Source: a virus
Direction: 5' to 3' (one strand)
DNA length: 21,752 nucleotides
IMG/VR virus record: IMGVR_UViG_3300002835_001258
Span: 1-21,752 of that record
Shown here piece by piece: positions 12,508-18,933 of the stretch. The translations under genes were made by a program, and so were the position numbers. The notes beneath the pieces are model-generated. The model had not been told where the DNA came from, made no database searches, and was given only the letters and a program-made list of their open reading frames with translations. Positions within the stretch are counted from its first letter, which is position 1; the number at the start of each line of letters is the position of its first letter.

Positions 12508-12904
12508 ACAGCGGCACGGCACGCTCGTCTCGCACGAGGAGCTTGAGCGACTGAGGGCCTACGAACGCGAGTTGGAAGCTGTCTCCAACATCCTGACGAA
12601 CGTACATCCGATGGGAGCCGTGAAGACCATCGGCATGCGTGAGGCGGCGACGGCACTGGGTGAAGTCTTGGAAAAGCAAGCCGTCTCGCACGAGGACGCG
12701 GCGTTGCTGCGGGAGGTGAAGCGGCTGGAGAACGCCATCCGGAATGGCTCGCCATACAGCCTTGTCGATCTCATCAGCTTTGACACCGACGAAAAGCGGT
12801 GGAAAGTTGGAATCGATGCACCGAGAGCGATTTATTGCGGTGGTGGCGACACCCTCACTGCTGCCCTGTCTTCCGCGCTCGACGCGGCTGAGGTGCCATC
12901 ATGA
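12491..12904 (+). CDS. Hypothetical protein with N-terminal coiled coil (137 aa)
   Basis: 137 residues from GTG 12491 with a near-ideal GGAGGTG ribosome site. Residues 15-85 are rich in Glu, Leu and Arg with heptad-like spacing (HEELERLRAYERELEAV, LLREVKRLENAI), suggesting a coiled coil. The C-terminal part has DEKRWKVGIDAPRAIYCGGG and an Ala/Leu-rich helix TAALSSALDAAE, a layout seen in many small phage proteins whose tail predicts an assigned row of helix. No catalytic motif. The stop overlaps the next ATG (ATGA). Confidence 0.7.
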   Translation: MAKQPEQRHGTLVSHEELERLRAYERELEAVSNILTNVHPMGAVKTIGMREAATALGEVLEKQAVSHEDAALLREVKRLENAIRNGSPYSLVDLISFDTDEKRWKVGIDAPRAIYCGGGDTLTAALSSALDAAEVPS

Positions 12905-13071
12905 CCGACACGACGCCGGTTGTGGGGGATGTGTGGGAGTCTGACAATGAATCGCGAACCGTGCTGGGAGTGACCATCGACAAGGTCCGTTACATGCTTA
13001 CCACCTACGAGGAGGTGTGTTCACTCGACGAGTGGCACGCATGGGCGGCGAACGCAAGGAAGGTGACGTGA
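12901..13071 (+). CDS. Small GDVWE-family protein, copy B (56 aa)
   Basis: 56 residues from ATG 12901, ATGA overlap upstream and TGATG overlap downstream. It starts MTDTTPVVGDVWESDNESR and ends DEWHAWAANARKV. It aligns with the 66-residue product at 10732-10932 through GDVWE, a beta core and a closing W..WA..A helix. The similarity suggests an ancient duplication inside the phage small-gene array. Function unknown. Its overlaps with neighbours make a chance frame unlikely. Confidence 0.65.
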   Translation: MTDTTPVVGDVWESDNESRTVLGVTIDKVRYMLTTYEEVCSLDEWHAWAANARKVT

Positions 13072-13352
13072 TGACCAACCCGCACGACACGCCGGAGCAG
13101 CGGCGATTGTTCAGCGAATGGTGGGAACGAAAATACTGCGAGGAAGTGCATTGGAACGAGAAGGGGCCGATGCGGGTTATCCACTGGGGGGACTGGTACG
13201 GATGGCTCGTCTGCCGTGCCGCGAACGCAGCCGAGGTCGCCGAACTGGTGGGGCTGCTGCGTCGTGTGGATGACGCTGGCTCGAATCTTATCGGGTGCGA
13301 CCTGATGGCAGACATCAAGGCCGCAATCGCCAAGCACGGGGGAAACGCATGA
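13071..13352 (+). CDS. Hypothetical phage protein (93 aa), Trp-rich
   Basis: 93 residues, ATG 13071 in a TGATG overlap with AAGG upstream. The N-terminal half, RRLFSEWWERKYCEE and HWGDWYGWLVCRAAN, follows the common phage pattern of a helix, an exposed Trp-rich segment, and W..W..GR/CRAA. The C-terminal half is a helix (AEVAELVGLLRRV, MADIKAAIAKHG). Members of such families have no assigned function. ATGA overlap with the next gene. Confidence 0.7.
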   Translation: MTNPHDTPEQRRLFSEWWERKYCEEVHWNEKGPMRVIHWGDWYGWLVCRAANAAEVAELVGLLRRVDDAGSNLIGCDLMADIKAAIAKHGGNA

Positions 13353-13669
13353 GCATGACACAAAAACAGATTGACGAACTCGAAAGCGCCGTGCTTTACC
13401 GCGATTGGCGACGCGTCAATGGCGTCATCTGTGCCGCAAACTCCGAAGCCCACGAGCGTGCCCTGACGCCGACGCGGGAGTGGCTGGCTGATGAATCGCA
13501 AGGATACGACGCCGACAGGGACGGCTATCTGTTTGGCGAATACATCGTGCTTCCACTGCCGACTGGACAGTGCGTTGTTCGCCTTGAACGCAATTGGAAC
13601 ACAATCGCCTACGTCACCACACGCGGCCAACTCCTCGACCTGCTGAGCGGACTGGGGGTGCGAACGTGA
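13349..13669 (+). CDS. Hypothetical protein (106 aa)
   Basis: 106 residues, starting at ATG 13349 (ATGA overlap); MSMT has a second ATG two codons on. It has a helical N-terminus (QKQIDELESAVLYRDWRRV), a polar centre with an acidic turn (GYDADRDGYLFGEY), a beta segment (YIVLPLPTGQCVVRLERN) and a final helix (RGQLLDLLSGLG). Soluble, no signal peptide. Family not recognised. GTGA overlap with the next gene. Confidence 0.68.
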   Translation: MSMTQKQIDELESAVLYRDWRRVNGVICAANSEAHERALTPTREWLADESQGYDADRDGYLFGEYIVLPLPTGQCVVRLERNWNTIAYVTTRGQLLDLLSGLGVRT

Positions 13670-13938
13670 CCACAGACGAACGAGCGGCGGCGTGTGCGGA
13701 AGAGATTCTGCGGCAAATCACCAGACGCGGGAATGTTCCGTTCCAAATCATCATCGCCCGCCACATCCGCGAAGCCGTGGCCGAGCGGGATGCGCTGCTG
13801 AAAGAAGCCCTGAGTCTGCGGGAGCTTGGTGCGTTGGAAGAACGGACGCCGATCAAGGGTCGCAACGCCCAGCGGTACACGAACGAAGCGAACGACATTG
13901 AAGCACGAATCAAGGCCATGATCGGAGGGGCAAGATGA
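13666..13938 (+). CDS. Hypothetical helical protein (90 aa)
   Basis: 90 residues from GTG 13666 (GTGA overlap, GGGGGTG upstream). It is almost entirely helical and charged: DERAAACAEEILRQITRRG, then ARHIREAVAERDALLKEAL, and a C-terminal TNEANDIEARIKAMIGG. The first two helices follow a pattern common in small phage proteins of unknown role. ATGA overlap with the next gene. Confidence 0.68.
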   Translation: MTTDERAAACAEEILRQITRRGNVPFQIIIARHIREAVAERDALLKEALSLRELGALEERTPIKGRNAQRYTNEANDIEARIKAMIGGAR

Positions 13939-14105
13939 GCGAGCCTGACAACTGGCTGAAAGACGCCCCGGAGCCGGAAGTGTCGCGGCTGGAACCAATG
14001 CCCTACCCACTCACACACATCGAAGTCCCGGTCGACGAACTGGACCAACTGCGTGCGGCTGCTGCGGAACTGGCGGAGATCAAGCGGGTTTGGGGGATGA
14101 AATGA
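13935..14105 (+). CDS. Hypothetical small acidic protein (56 aa)
   Basis: 56 residues from ATG 13935 (ATGA overlap, GGAGGGGCAAG upstream is a good ribosome site). It begins MSEPDNWLKDAPEPEVSR, has a Pro/Thr-rich centre, and ends in a helix DELDQLRAAAAELAEIKRV. The acidic and Pro-rich start may be disordered. No family recognised. The next gene starts four bases before its stop. Confidence 0.6.
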   Translation: MSEPDNWLKDAPEPEVSRLEPMPYPLTHIEVPVDELDQLRAAAAELAEIKRVWGMK

Positions 14106-14212
14106 ACATGAACTGCCAACACGACCCAAGCGGCTGGTGCATCGACTGCGTCACCGACCTTCAAGAAGAGAACGACAAGCTGAAGACGCAGCGTGACGAG
14201 AGGGGAGGTTGA
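14102..14212 (+). CDS. Micro-protein with CxH...CxxC motif (36 aa)
   Basis: 36 residues from ATG 14102 (ATGA overlap). The first half, CQHDPSGWCIDC, has Cys5, His7, Cys13 and Cys16 spaced like a small zinc knuckle; the second half is a charged helix (LQEENDKLKTQRDERGG). The short CQHxxxxWCxxC start resembles N-terminal zinc knuckles of other small phage proteins. It is short, but the ATGA overlap and the motif support it. Confidence 0.5.
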   Translation: MNMNCQHDPSGWCIDCVTDLQEENDKLKTQRDERGG

Positions 14213-14216
14213 GCGA

Positions 14217-14399
14217 ATGCCAAAGATCGGACGGCAGCAAGTTCGGACGGTTACGCTTGCTGACGACGTGGTCCGCATGGCGGAATTTCTCGCTTCGCTA
14301 TCGGACGAACCAGTTAAGAGGCGAGTCGAGAGAATGATTCGCAAGGCGTATCACCGTACACGGAGGGCACTTACGTTGAAGGAGAAGAGGGGCTACTAA
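14217..14399 (+). CDS. Small basic protein, possible ribbon-helix-helix regulator (60 aa)
   Basis: 60 residues, ATG 14217 with GGGGAGG 9 bases upstream. The pattern is a short strand (QVRTVTLADD), then two helices (VVRMAEFLASLS and VKRRVERMIRKAYHRTRRAL), with a very basic end: compatible with an Arc/MetJ-type ribbon-helix-helix DNA-binding protein. It is the last of the small-gene run and precedes an AT-rich gap. A regulator of the following cluster is possible. The fold is inferred. Confidence 0.55.
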   Translation: MPKIGRQQVRTVTLADDVVRMAEFLASLSDEPVKRRVERMIRKAYHRTRRALTLKEKRGY

Positions 14400-14457
14400 C
14401 GCAAAATAAAACTGAAACAATATCCCCTGTCGATTCAACCTTGGCGGGGGGGTTGTC
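14400..14457 (+). promoter_or_regulatory. AT-rich gap with inverted repeat before the 14458 gene
   Basis: After a long series of overlapping genes this is the first real gap. It begins with an A-rich stretch (AAAATAAAACTGAAACAATA) that stands out from the GC-rich surroundings and could hold a promoter, though I find no clear -35/-10 pair. CAACC (14436-14440) and GGTTG (14451-14455) form a dyad whose right arm touches the start region, so it may partly hide the G-run ribosome site. Confidence 0.35.
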
Positions 14458-15678
14458 ATGCTGAGCGGCTATCGGACGAAGATTGCGTGTGGTCTCGGCG
14501 CGGCCATTTGCCTATGGCGTGCGGCTGTTTGTCCGCAGGTGTATGGCGGTGAAATCGATCCGGCGGCGTGGGACTGGATCGTCCGTGCGATTCAGTTTGC
14601 CGCGTTGTATTTTTTCCGGCTGGCGATCCCCAAGGACTTCGGCCCGCAACTCAAGCGGCTGATCGAGGCGTTGGCTGATCTTGCGCCGCTGATACTGTCG
14701 TTGATGGAGCAGTTCCGGAAGCCGCCGACGCCTGCGCCGGACGTGAACGTGTTCTCGGTGCCGACCGACATGGAGCCGCCTGCCGGTGGTGTTGGTGTGT
14801 TGGAGTCGGGCCTGTTCGTCGAGAAGACGCCGAGCGGTGCAACGACGATCGGTTGTTTCGCCCTGCTGCTGTGCCTCGCCGGTGTCGCCAATGCCGCCCC
14901 GCCGAAGGCTGTCATCAACGGCCCAACGACCGGGACCGCTGGCGAACTGCTGACGCTGGATGCCTCGCAAAGCGAAGGCGAGAACATCAAGTTCCTATGG
15001 CGCGTGACGCCTGACGTGGCCGGTCGCCGCCTGTTTCGCGTCTGCGATAAAGACCCCTCGCGGGTGTCCATTGCGAGCCTGCCGGGGACGTGGGCGTACA
15101 CGCTGGTCGTCTCCAATGCCGATGGCGCGGACCTCCTGACATGGGTCGTCACGATCCCCGGCACTCCGCAGCCGCAGCCGTCTCCCCTGCCCCCCCGCCC
15201 CGGTCCCGACGTTGTCCCGCCATCGCCCTCGCCGCCGATGCCGCCGACTCCGGGACCGGGGCCTGCTCCAAGCCCGACACCGGGGCCGACGCCCGACCCG
15301 GCTCCGAGGCCTCCCGAGCCGACGCCGGTCCCACCGGTCCCGGTGCCGTTGACAGGTTTCGCCGCTGACGTGGCTTCGTGGGTGAAGCTGGTCGTTTCCC
15401 CGACGCGGGATGCCGAAGCCAAGCGGCTGGCCGATGCGTGCGAGGCGACGGCGTCCGCGATTGCTGCGGGTGCGCACTCCGGCCCGGCGGCGATCCTTGC
15501 GGCGATCAAGGCGGCGAACAACGCGGCGTTGGGTGCGAGCCTGAGCGCGTGGGGACCGTTTGCGGCCCGGTACACGGCGGCCTTGGGTATCAAATACGCC
15601 GCTGGCGAATTGAAGACCAACGAACAATGGGCGGCGATGTTGACGGAAACGGCGAAGGGCCTGCGGGGGGCGAAATGA
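14458..15678 (+). CDS. Membrane-anchored protein with Ig/PKD-like domain and Pro-rich linker
   Basis: 406 residues. Parts in order: a hydrophobic N-terminus (8-24) and second segment (41-57, IVRAIQFAALYFFRLA) in a short holin-like region; a Pro-rich bridge (about 88-110); a signal-peptide-like stretch inside the protein (128-147, IGCFALLLCLAGVANAA); an Ig/PKD-like domain (about 148-235, with LLTLDASQSEGENIKFLWRV); a Pro-rich linker (236-302); and a helical Ala-rich end. It looks like a holin-like membrane piece joined to a surface-exposed adhesion-type protein. It overlaps the methyltransferase start (ATGA). A role in lysis, surface attachment or host surface change is possible; none is proven. 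A missed stop or frameshift before residue 128 is an alternative explanation. Confidence 0.72.
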   Translation: MLSGYRTKIACGLGAAICLWRAAVCPQVYGGEIDPAAWDWIVRAIQFAALYFFRLAIPKDFGPQLKRLIEALADLAPLILSLMEQFRKPPTPAPDVNVFSVPTDMEPPAGGVGVLESGLFVEKTPSGATTIGCFALLLCLAGVANAAPPKAVINGPTTGTAGELLTLDASQSEGENIKFLWRVTPDVAGRRLFRVCDKDPSRVSIASLPGTWAYTLVVSNADGADLLTWVVTIPGTPQPQPSPLPPRPGPDVVPPSPSPPMPPTPGPGPAPSPTPGPTPDPAPRPPEPTPVPPVPVPLTGFAADVASWVKLVVSPTRDAEAKRLADACEATASAIAAGAHSGPAAILAAIKAANNAALGASLSAWGPFAARYTAALGIKYAAGELKTNEQWAAMLTETAKGLRGAK

Positions 15679-16370
15679 GCTTTTCCCGCGTCGAACATAC
15701 CGAGCATTGCACGCTGTACTGCGGCGACTGTCTGGACGTGCTGCCGACGCTGGGCAAGGTCGATGCGGTTGTCACTGATCCGCCGTATGGGATTGGCAAA
15801 CGGTTGGTGACTGGCGGAAAGTCGGCGCACTTCACGTCAATGGTCGAAAGCGGCGCGGACCTGTGGGACTTCAAGCCGTCAAAGCAAACATTCGACACCC
15901 TGTTGGGGATGTCTGATTCGCAAATCATCTGGGGTGGGAACTTCTTTGAGCTTCCGCCGTGCGACAAGCCCCTGTGCTGGGACAAGGTGAGGCCGAACCA
16001 GAAGAACTTGAGCGAGTGGGAATACGCTTGGACAAGCCTGTGTGGCCGAGCGGAGAAGTTCGACTACTGCGGGAATGGTGGCTTTGTGTCCGCAGAGACG
16101 CGAGAGCATCCCACGCAAAAGCCCGTTGCCGTTATGGCATGGTCGCTGCGGTTTCTCCCGAACGCCGACCTGATCCTCGATCCATACATGGGGTCTGGCA
16201 CGACCGGCGTGGCCTGCGTGAACACCGGTCGCCGCTTTATCGGAATCGAGAAGGAAGAGAAGTATTTCGAGATCGCCATCCGTCGCATCCGCCAAGCCGA
16301 ACGCATGGCGAAGTGCGACCTGTTCAAGGAACCGAAGCCCGTCGAACGCAAGCAACTGGAGTTGGTCTAA
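15675..16370 (+). CDS. DNA N4-cytosine/N6-adenine methyltransferase (beta-type order)
   Basis: 231 residues. The catalytic motif IV DPPYG is at 35-39 and the S-adenosylmethionine motif I LDPYMGSGTTG ends near 178; the order IV before I marks the beta class. A HPTQKP block (145-150) is the usual motif X region, and GRRFIGIEKEEKYFEIA follows motif I as in this family. The target-recognition part between 40 and 140 is short. It methylates adenine N6 or cytosine N4, which I cannot separate by sequence. No restriction endonuclease partner is next to it, so it is an orphan methyltransferase, probably for protecting phage DNA or marking replication. Ends TAA directly followed by the next ATG. Confidence 0.93.
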   Translation: MSFSRVEHTEHCTLYCGDCLDVLPTLGKVDAVVTDPPYGIGKRLVTGGKSAHFTSMVESGADLWDFKPSKQTFDTLLGMSDSQIIWGGNFFELPPCDKPLCWDKVRPNQKNLSEWEYAWTSLCGRAEKFDYCGNGGFVSAETREHPTQKPVAVMAWSLRFLPNADLILDPYMGSGTTGVACVNTGRRFIGIEKEEKYFEIAIRRIRQAERMAKCDLFKEPKPVERKQLELV

Positions 16371-17411
16371 ATGAGTCGTCGCGCGAAACTGCGATTGCTG
16401 GCGGTCGTGTACCTGACGGGTGCAGCGACGGCGTTCGCGTGCGCGTGGTGGCTGTTCTCCCCGCCAGCGACGACACCCGAAGAACACCGCTACGGCCTGA
16501 TTGAGAACTGGCAGGAAGAGGCCGCTCCGATCATTGCCGCTAACCCGCCGTTTCAGTTGGTGGACGAGAACGGCAACGCCATCGTCCAGGACAACCAGAA
16601 CGCGAACGTGCGGCTGTGGGACGCGGTGGTGAAGGCCCGTGGCTCGCATCTTCGCAACTACCCGCAGCAGGTTGGGGATTGCGTTTCTTTCGGGGTGAAA
16701 AATGCGGTTGAGTACCTTTTCGCGGCTGACGGGGAACGCGACTTCCGAGAGGTTCATCCGAGTTACTTCTATGGATACGCTCGCGTAATCGTCGGTAAGG
16801 GTGCCGTCCGTGGCGACGGTGCGGTGGGTGCGTGGGGAGCAACAGCCGCACGCGATGGTGGTGCGCTGTTCTTTACCGACAACGGGGTTCCCGCCTACCA
16901 AGGAAGCCTCGCGAGGGCTTGGGGCAAGGACGGTCCCCCAAAAGCCTTCGTCGACATCGCCAAGACCCGCCGCGTCAAGACGATCGCGCCGGTAAAGACC
17001 GCCGTTCAGTGCCGCGATGCGATTTGCAACGGCTACCCGGTGACGGTGGCCTCGATGTTTGGGACAACCGATATCCGCGAACGCGATGGGCGGATGGTGG
17101 CACGTCGGAACACGCAATGGGCGCATCAAATGTGCTGCTTGGGGTACGACGGCAGGGGGCCTGTGGCTTACTTCTACGTGCTCAATTCGTGGGGCGAGGC
17201 TGCGCATCCGAGGCCGCTGCAAGGCGAACCGCCGGGCGGGTTCTGGGTGACCATCGACGATATGCAGTGGATCACGTCCACCGGCGATTGCTGGTCGTTC
17301 TCGGACTTGGACGGATTCCCGGCGCGGGAATTGGACTTCAACGTGTTTGGTCAAGCGAAGCGTGAGGCCCGCGCTGTGGCTGACGCTCGGAAGACAACCC
17401 TTTCATTCTGA
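16371..17411 (+). CDS. Membrane-anchored papain-like (C1) cysteine peptidase
   Basis: 346 residues. A basic start and hydrophobic segment at 7-29 act as a signal anchor or uncleaved signal peptide. The catalytic layout of the papain family is complete: Gln99/100 and Cys104 in YPQQVGDCVSFG, His252 in QWAHQMCCLGYD and Asn272 in YVLNSWGE, followed by GGFWV. It should cut proteins outside the cytoplasmic membrane or, if not exported, in the cell. The C-terminal end carries LDFNVFGQ (321-328), a motif also found three times in the secreted protein at 18174. Its place between two methyltransferase genes is unusual. It might remodel the host surface, process virion proteins or help lysis. Targets unknown. 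Confidence 0.88.
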   Translation: MSRRAKLRLLAVVYLTGAATAFACAWWLFSPPATTPEEHRYGLIENWQEEAAPIIAANPPFQLVDENGNAIVQDNQNANVRLWDAVVKARGSHLRNYPQQVGDCVSFGVKNAVEYLFAADGERDFREVHPSYFYGYARVIVGKGAVRGDGAVGAWGATAARDGGALFFTDNGVPAYQGSLARAWGKDGPPKAFVDIAKTRRVKTIAPVKTAVQCRDAICNGYPVTVASMFGTTDIRERDGRMVARRNTQWAHQMCCLGYDGRGPVAYFYVLNSWGEAAHPRPLQGEPPGGFWVTIDDMQWITSTGDCWSFSDLDGFPARELDFNVFGQAKREARAVADARKTTLSF

Positions 17412-18172
17412 TGGATCGTATGAATGAGTTGGCACTTTTTGCAGGAGGGGGAGGCGGCATCTTGGGAGGGAAGCTCCTTGGATGGCGCACCGTCTGCGCT
17501 GTTGAAATTGATGCCTACGCAAGAAGCATCCTGCTTTCACGACAAGCCGATGGCTGTCTTTCACCGTTTCCGATCTGGGATGACGTTACAACGTTCGACG
17601 GCACTGTCTGGAAAGGCCGAATTGACGTGGTTTCAGGGGGCTTTCCCTGTCAGGACATATCATCAGCCCGTGGACCCGGAAGAAGTGGTCTCGCCGGTTC
17701 ACGATCGGGATTGTGGGTCGAGTTTGCAAGAATCATCAGCGAAGTACAGCCGAGATACGCATTCATCGAAAACAGCCCGCTCATCAGGAAAAACGGGCTT
17801 CAAGCCGTACTCAGTGACCTTGCCGCGATGGGGTACGATGCGTCGTGGGGCGTGTTTTCGGCTGCGGATGCTGGAGCACGACACGAGCGTGAAAGAATGT
17901 GGGTCGTTGCCAATAATTGGAACTCCGCTCAAACAACAATCCAGAAGAAGTGCGACATTTCTTCGGGGTGCCGTTCTCACGCCTTTGGAGATGTGTCCGA
18001 AAGGTTTTTTGCCGAACCCGCAATGGGTCGAAAAGTTGATGGGGTGGCCGGTTGGATGGACCGACTTGCAGCCCTTGGAAACGGACAAGTTCCAGCAGTG
18101 GCAAAGCTCGCATGGGAAATGTTAGCTCCTTCGCCAGATGAGTATCTTCCATCACAATCTAACGAGGTGTGA
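17411..18172 (+). CDS. C5-cytosine DNA methyltransferase (Dcm-type)
   Basis: 253 residues, shorter than the usual 300-400. Motif I LFAGGGGG (9-16), motif IV GGFPCQDIS with nucleophile Cys80, motif VI ENS (120-122), motif VIII RERMW (160-164) and motif X GNGQVPAVA (223-231) are all present, so it should methylate cytosine C5. ENS in place of ENV is common in phage members. The target recognition domain between about 168 and 205 is very short. The start ATG overlaps the protease stop (TGATG) with a poor ribosome site; ATG 17420 (MNELALF) is the likelier family start. The same DNA holds a long second open frame (17424-18125). Base composition is lower in GC than neighbours. Confidence 0.92.
   Translation: MDRMNELALFAGGGGGILGGKLLGWRTVCAVEIDAYARSILLSRQADGCLSPFPIWDDVTTFDGTVWKGRIDVVSGGFPCQDISSARGPGRSGLAGSRSGLWVEFARIISEVQPRYAFIENSPLIRKNGLQAVLSDLAAMGYDASWGVFSAADAGARHERERMWVVANNWNSAQTTIQKKCDISSGCRSHAFGDVSERFFAEPAMGRKVDGVAGWMDRLAALGNGQVPAVAKLAWEMLAPSPDEYLPSQSNEV
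17424..18125 (+). other. Long alternative frame inside the cytosine methyltransferase gene
   Basis: A second frame stays open for 233 codons from ATG 17424. It starts MSWHFLQEGEAASWEGSSLD and ends with LPNPQWVEKLMGWPVGWTDL then a Gln/His tail. This resembles annotated phage proteins that I remember, whose LNPxWVEWLMGWPxGWTDL end mirrors the DNA of the methyltransferase C-terminus read one base shifted. Most probably it is a shadow of the conserved methyltransferase codons, but dual coding cannot be ruled out by eye. Not counted as a gene here. Confidence 0.25.
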
Positions 18173-18173
18173 C

Positions 18174-18737
18174 GTGTCCCGCATTCTGTCTGCCCTTGCC
18201 ATCGCCCTGTCGCTCGTTTCGGGAGCCATCGCCGACGATCCGGTGCTCGACTTCGGGGTGTTCGACCCGATGCCGCAACTTGTAAGCGATCCTTACACGT
18301 TGGGTGCCCCGCTCGACTTTGACGTGTTCGGCGTGGGGAAGACGGTCGTGGTGCAGGAACCGCTGGACTTCAGCGTGTTCGAGCCGATGGAGGTCCGGAC
18401 ACAAGCCGCCGCGTCTCTGGTCCCGACGCCTACGAAGACCGGTGGCTACCCGCTGAGAACAACCCGATGGACCGGCCTGCCGAAAGACCGCGCCGCCGCT
18501 GTGCAACACCTCTCCACCGGGGCGCACGCTGGCATCTTCGATCTGACATGGCTGGCGACGCTGACGTGGGACGAGTTGGATTGCCTGCACGCGGATCATC
18601 ACGAGGGGTGCATCGACGAGACAGCAGTCAAGCGGGCGAAGATTCTGCCAGCGAAGCCGCTGCCGATGGCGAGTGTGCAGCAGCCGAACTGCACGGTGTT
18701 TTGGAACGGTCGCCAGTGGGTGAGGGTGTGCAGGTGA
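18174..18737 (+). CDS. Secreted protein with LDFxVF repeats
   Basis: 187 residues from GTG 18174, one base after the methyltransferase stop, with GAGGTG just upstream. Residues 1-20 (MSRILSALAIALSLVSGAIA) are a signal peptide with a likely cut before DDP. Then come three LDFxVF motifs (25-30, 47-52, 64-69) and a C-terminal domain with LSTGAHAGIFDLTWLATLTWDELDCLHADHHEG, a pattern I recall in planctomycete proteins of unknown role, ending PNCTVFWNGRQWVRVCR. The same LDFxVF occurs at the end of the peptidase gene upstream. Probably exported outside the cytoplasmic membrane. A partner or substrate of the peptidase is my inference. Confidence 0.72.
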   Translation: MSRILSALAIALSLVSGAIADDPVLDFGVFDPMPQLVSDPYTLGAPLDFDVFGVGKTVVVQEPLDFSVFEPMEVRTQAAASLVPTPTKTGGYPLRTTRWTGLPKDRAAAVQHLSTGAHAGIFDLTWLATLTWDELDCLHADHHEGCIDETAVKRAKILPAKPLPMASVQQPNCTVFWNGRQWVRVCR

Positions 18738-18740
18738 CGT

Positions 18741-18761
18741 AACCGAAGCCCGCTTTCGGTT
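18741..18761 (+). terminator. Hairpin after the secreted-protein gene
   Basis: AACCGAA (18741-18747) and TTCGGTT (18755-18761) form a perfect 7-bp stem with loop GCCCGCT, starting 4 bases after the stop codon. No T-run follows, so it is an incomplete Rho-independent terminator, an RNA-stabilising 3' end, or part of the leader of the next gene. Confidence 0.55.
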
Positions 18762-18804
18762 GGAGAGGGGGTGGTCAATCTCGCCGCGAATGATTCACGG
18801 CGTG

Positions 18805-18826
18805 GGGGCACGGATGCCCTGTTTTT
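18805..18826 (+). promoter_or_regulatory. Hairpin with ACGGAT hexaloop and T-run; candidate CsrA site
   Basis: G-rich arm 18805-18809 pairs with GCCCT at 18816-18820 (outermost pair G-U), leaving the hexaloop ACGGAT (18810-18815) closed by C-G: the textbook CsrA-binding shape, with CACGGATG matching CANGGAUG. Five T follow at 18822-18826, so an intrinsic terminator is the rival reading. It lies 14 bases before the 18841 gene, ahead of its GAGGTG ribosome site. The same loop type is found in the csrA leader of this phage. Confidence 0.5.
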
Positions 18827-18840
18827 CTGTGAGGTGCAGC

Positions 18841-18933
18841 ATGGTCAAACGGATGCTCGACCTCGCTGAGTTTGCGTTGTGGCTGGTTCTCGCCGCTGTG
18901 GCGTGCTGGGCCTATCGATTGTTGGAGCCGTGA
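18841..18933 (+). CDS. Small single-pass membrane protein (30 aa)
   Basis: 30 residues: MVKRMLDLAEF, then a hydrophobic helix ALWLVLAAVACWAYRLL, ending in EP. ATG 18841 has GAGGTG 4-9 bases upstream, and its stop TGA overlaps the next ATG. Short, but start signals and coupling support it. It lies directly after the ACGGAT hairpin, so it may be controlled by the phage CsrA. Possible roles include membrane modulation or toxin-like action; nothing shows which. Confidence 0.55.
   Translation: MVKRMLDLAEFALWLVLAAVACWAYRLLEP

Noticed and set aside
15160-15352. Pro-rich coding stretch as a CRISPR or tandem DNA repeat
   Set aside because: The repetition is of Pro-Thr/Gly/Ser codons in frame inside the 406-residue protein; there are no regular spacers or exact repeats.
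15879-17354. 491-codon minus-strand frame over methyltransferase and protease
   Set aside because: Opposite two genes with complete catalytic motifs; its own translation has no motif and runs across the gene boundary.
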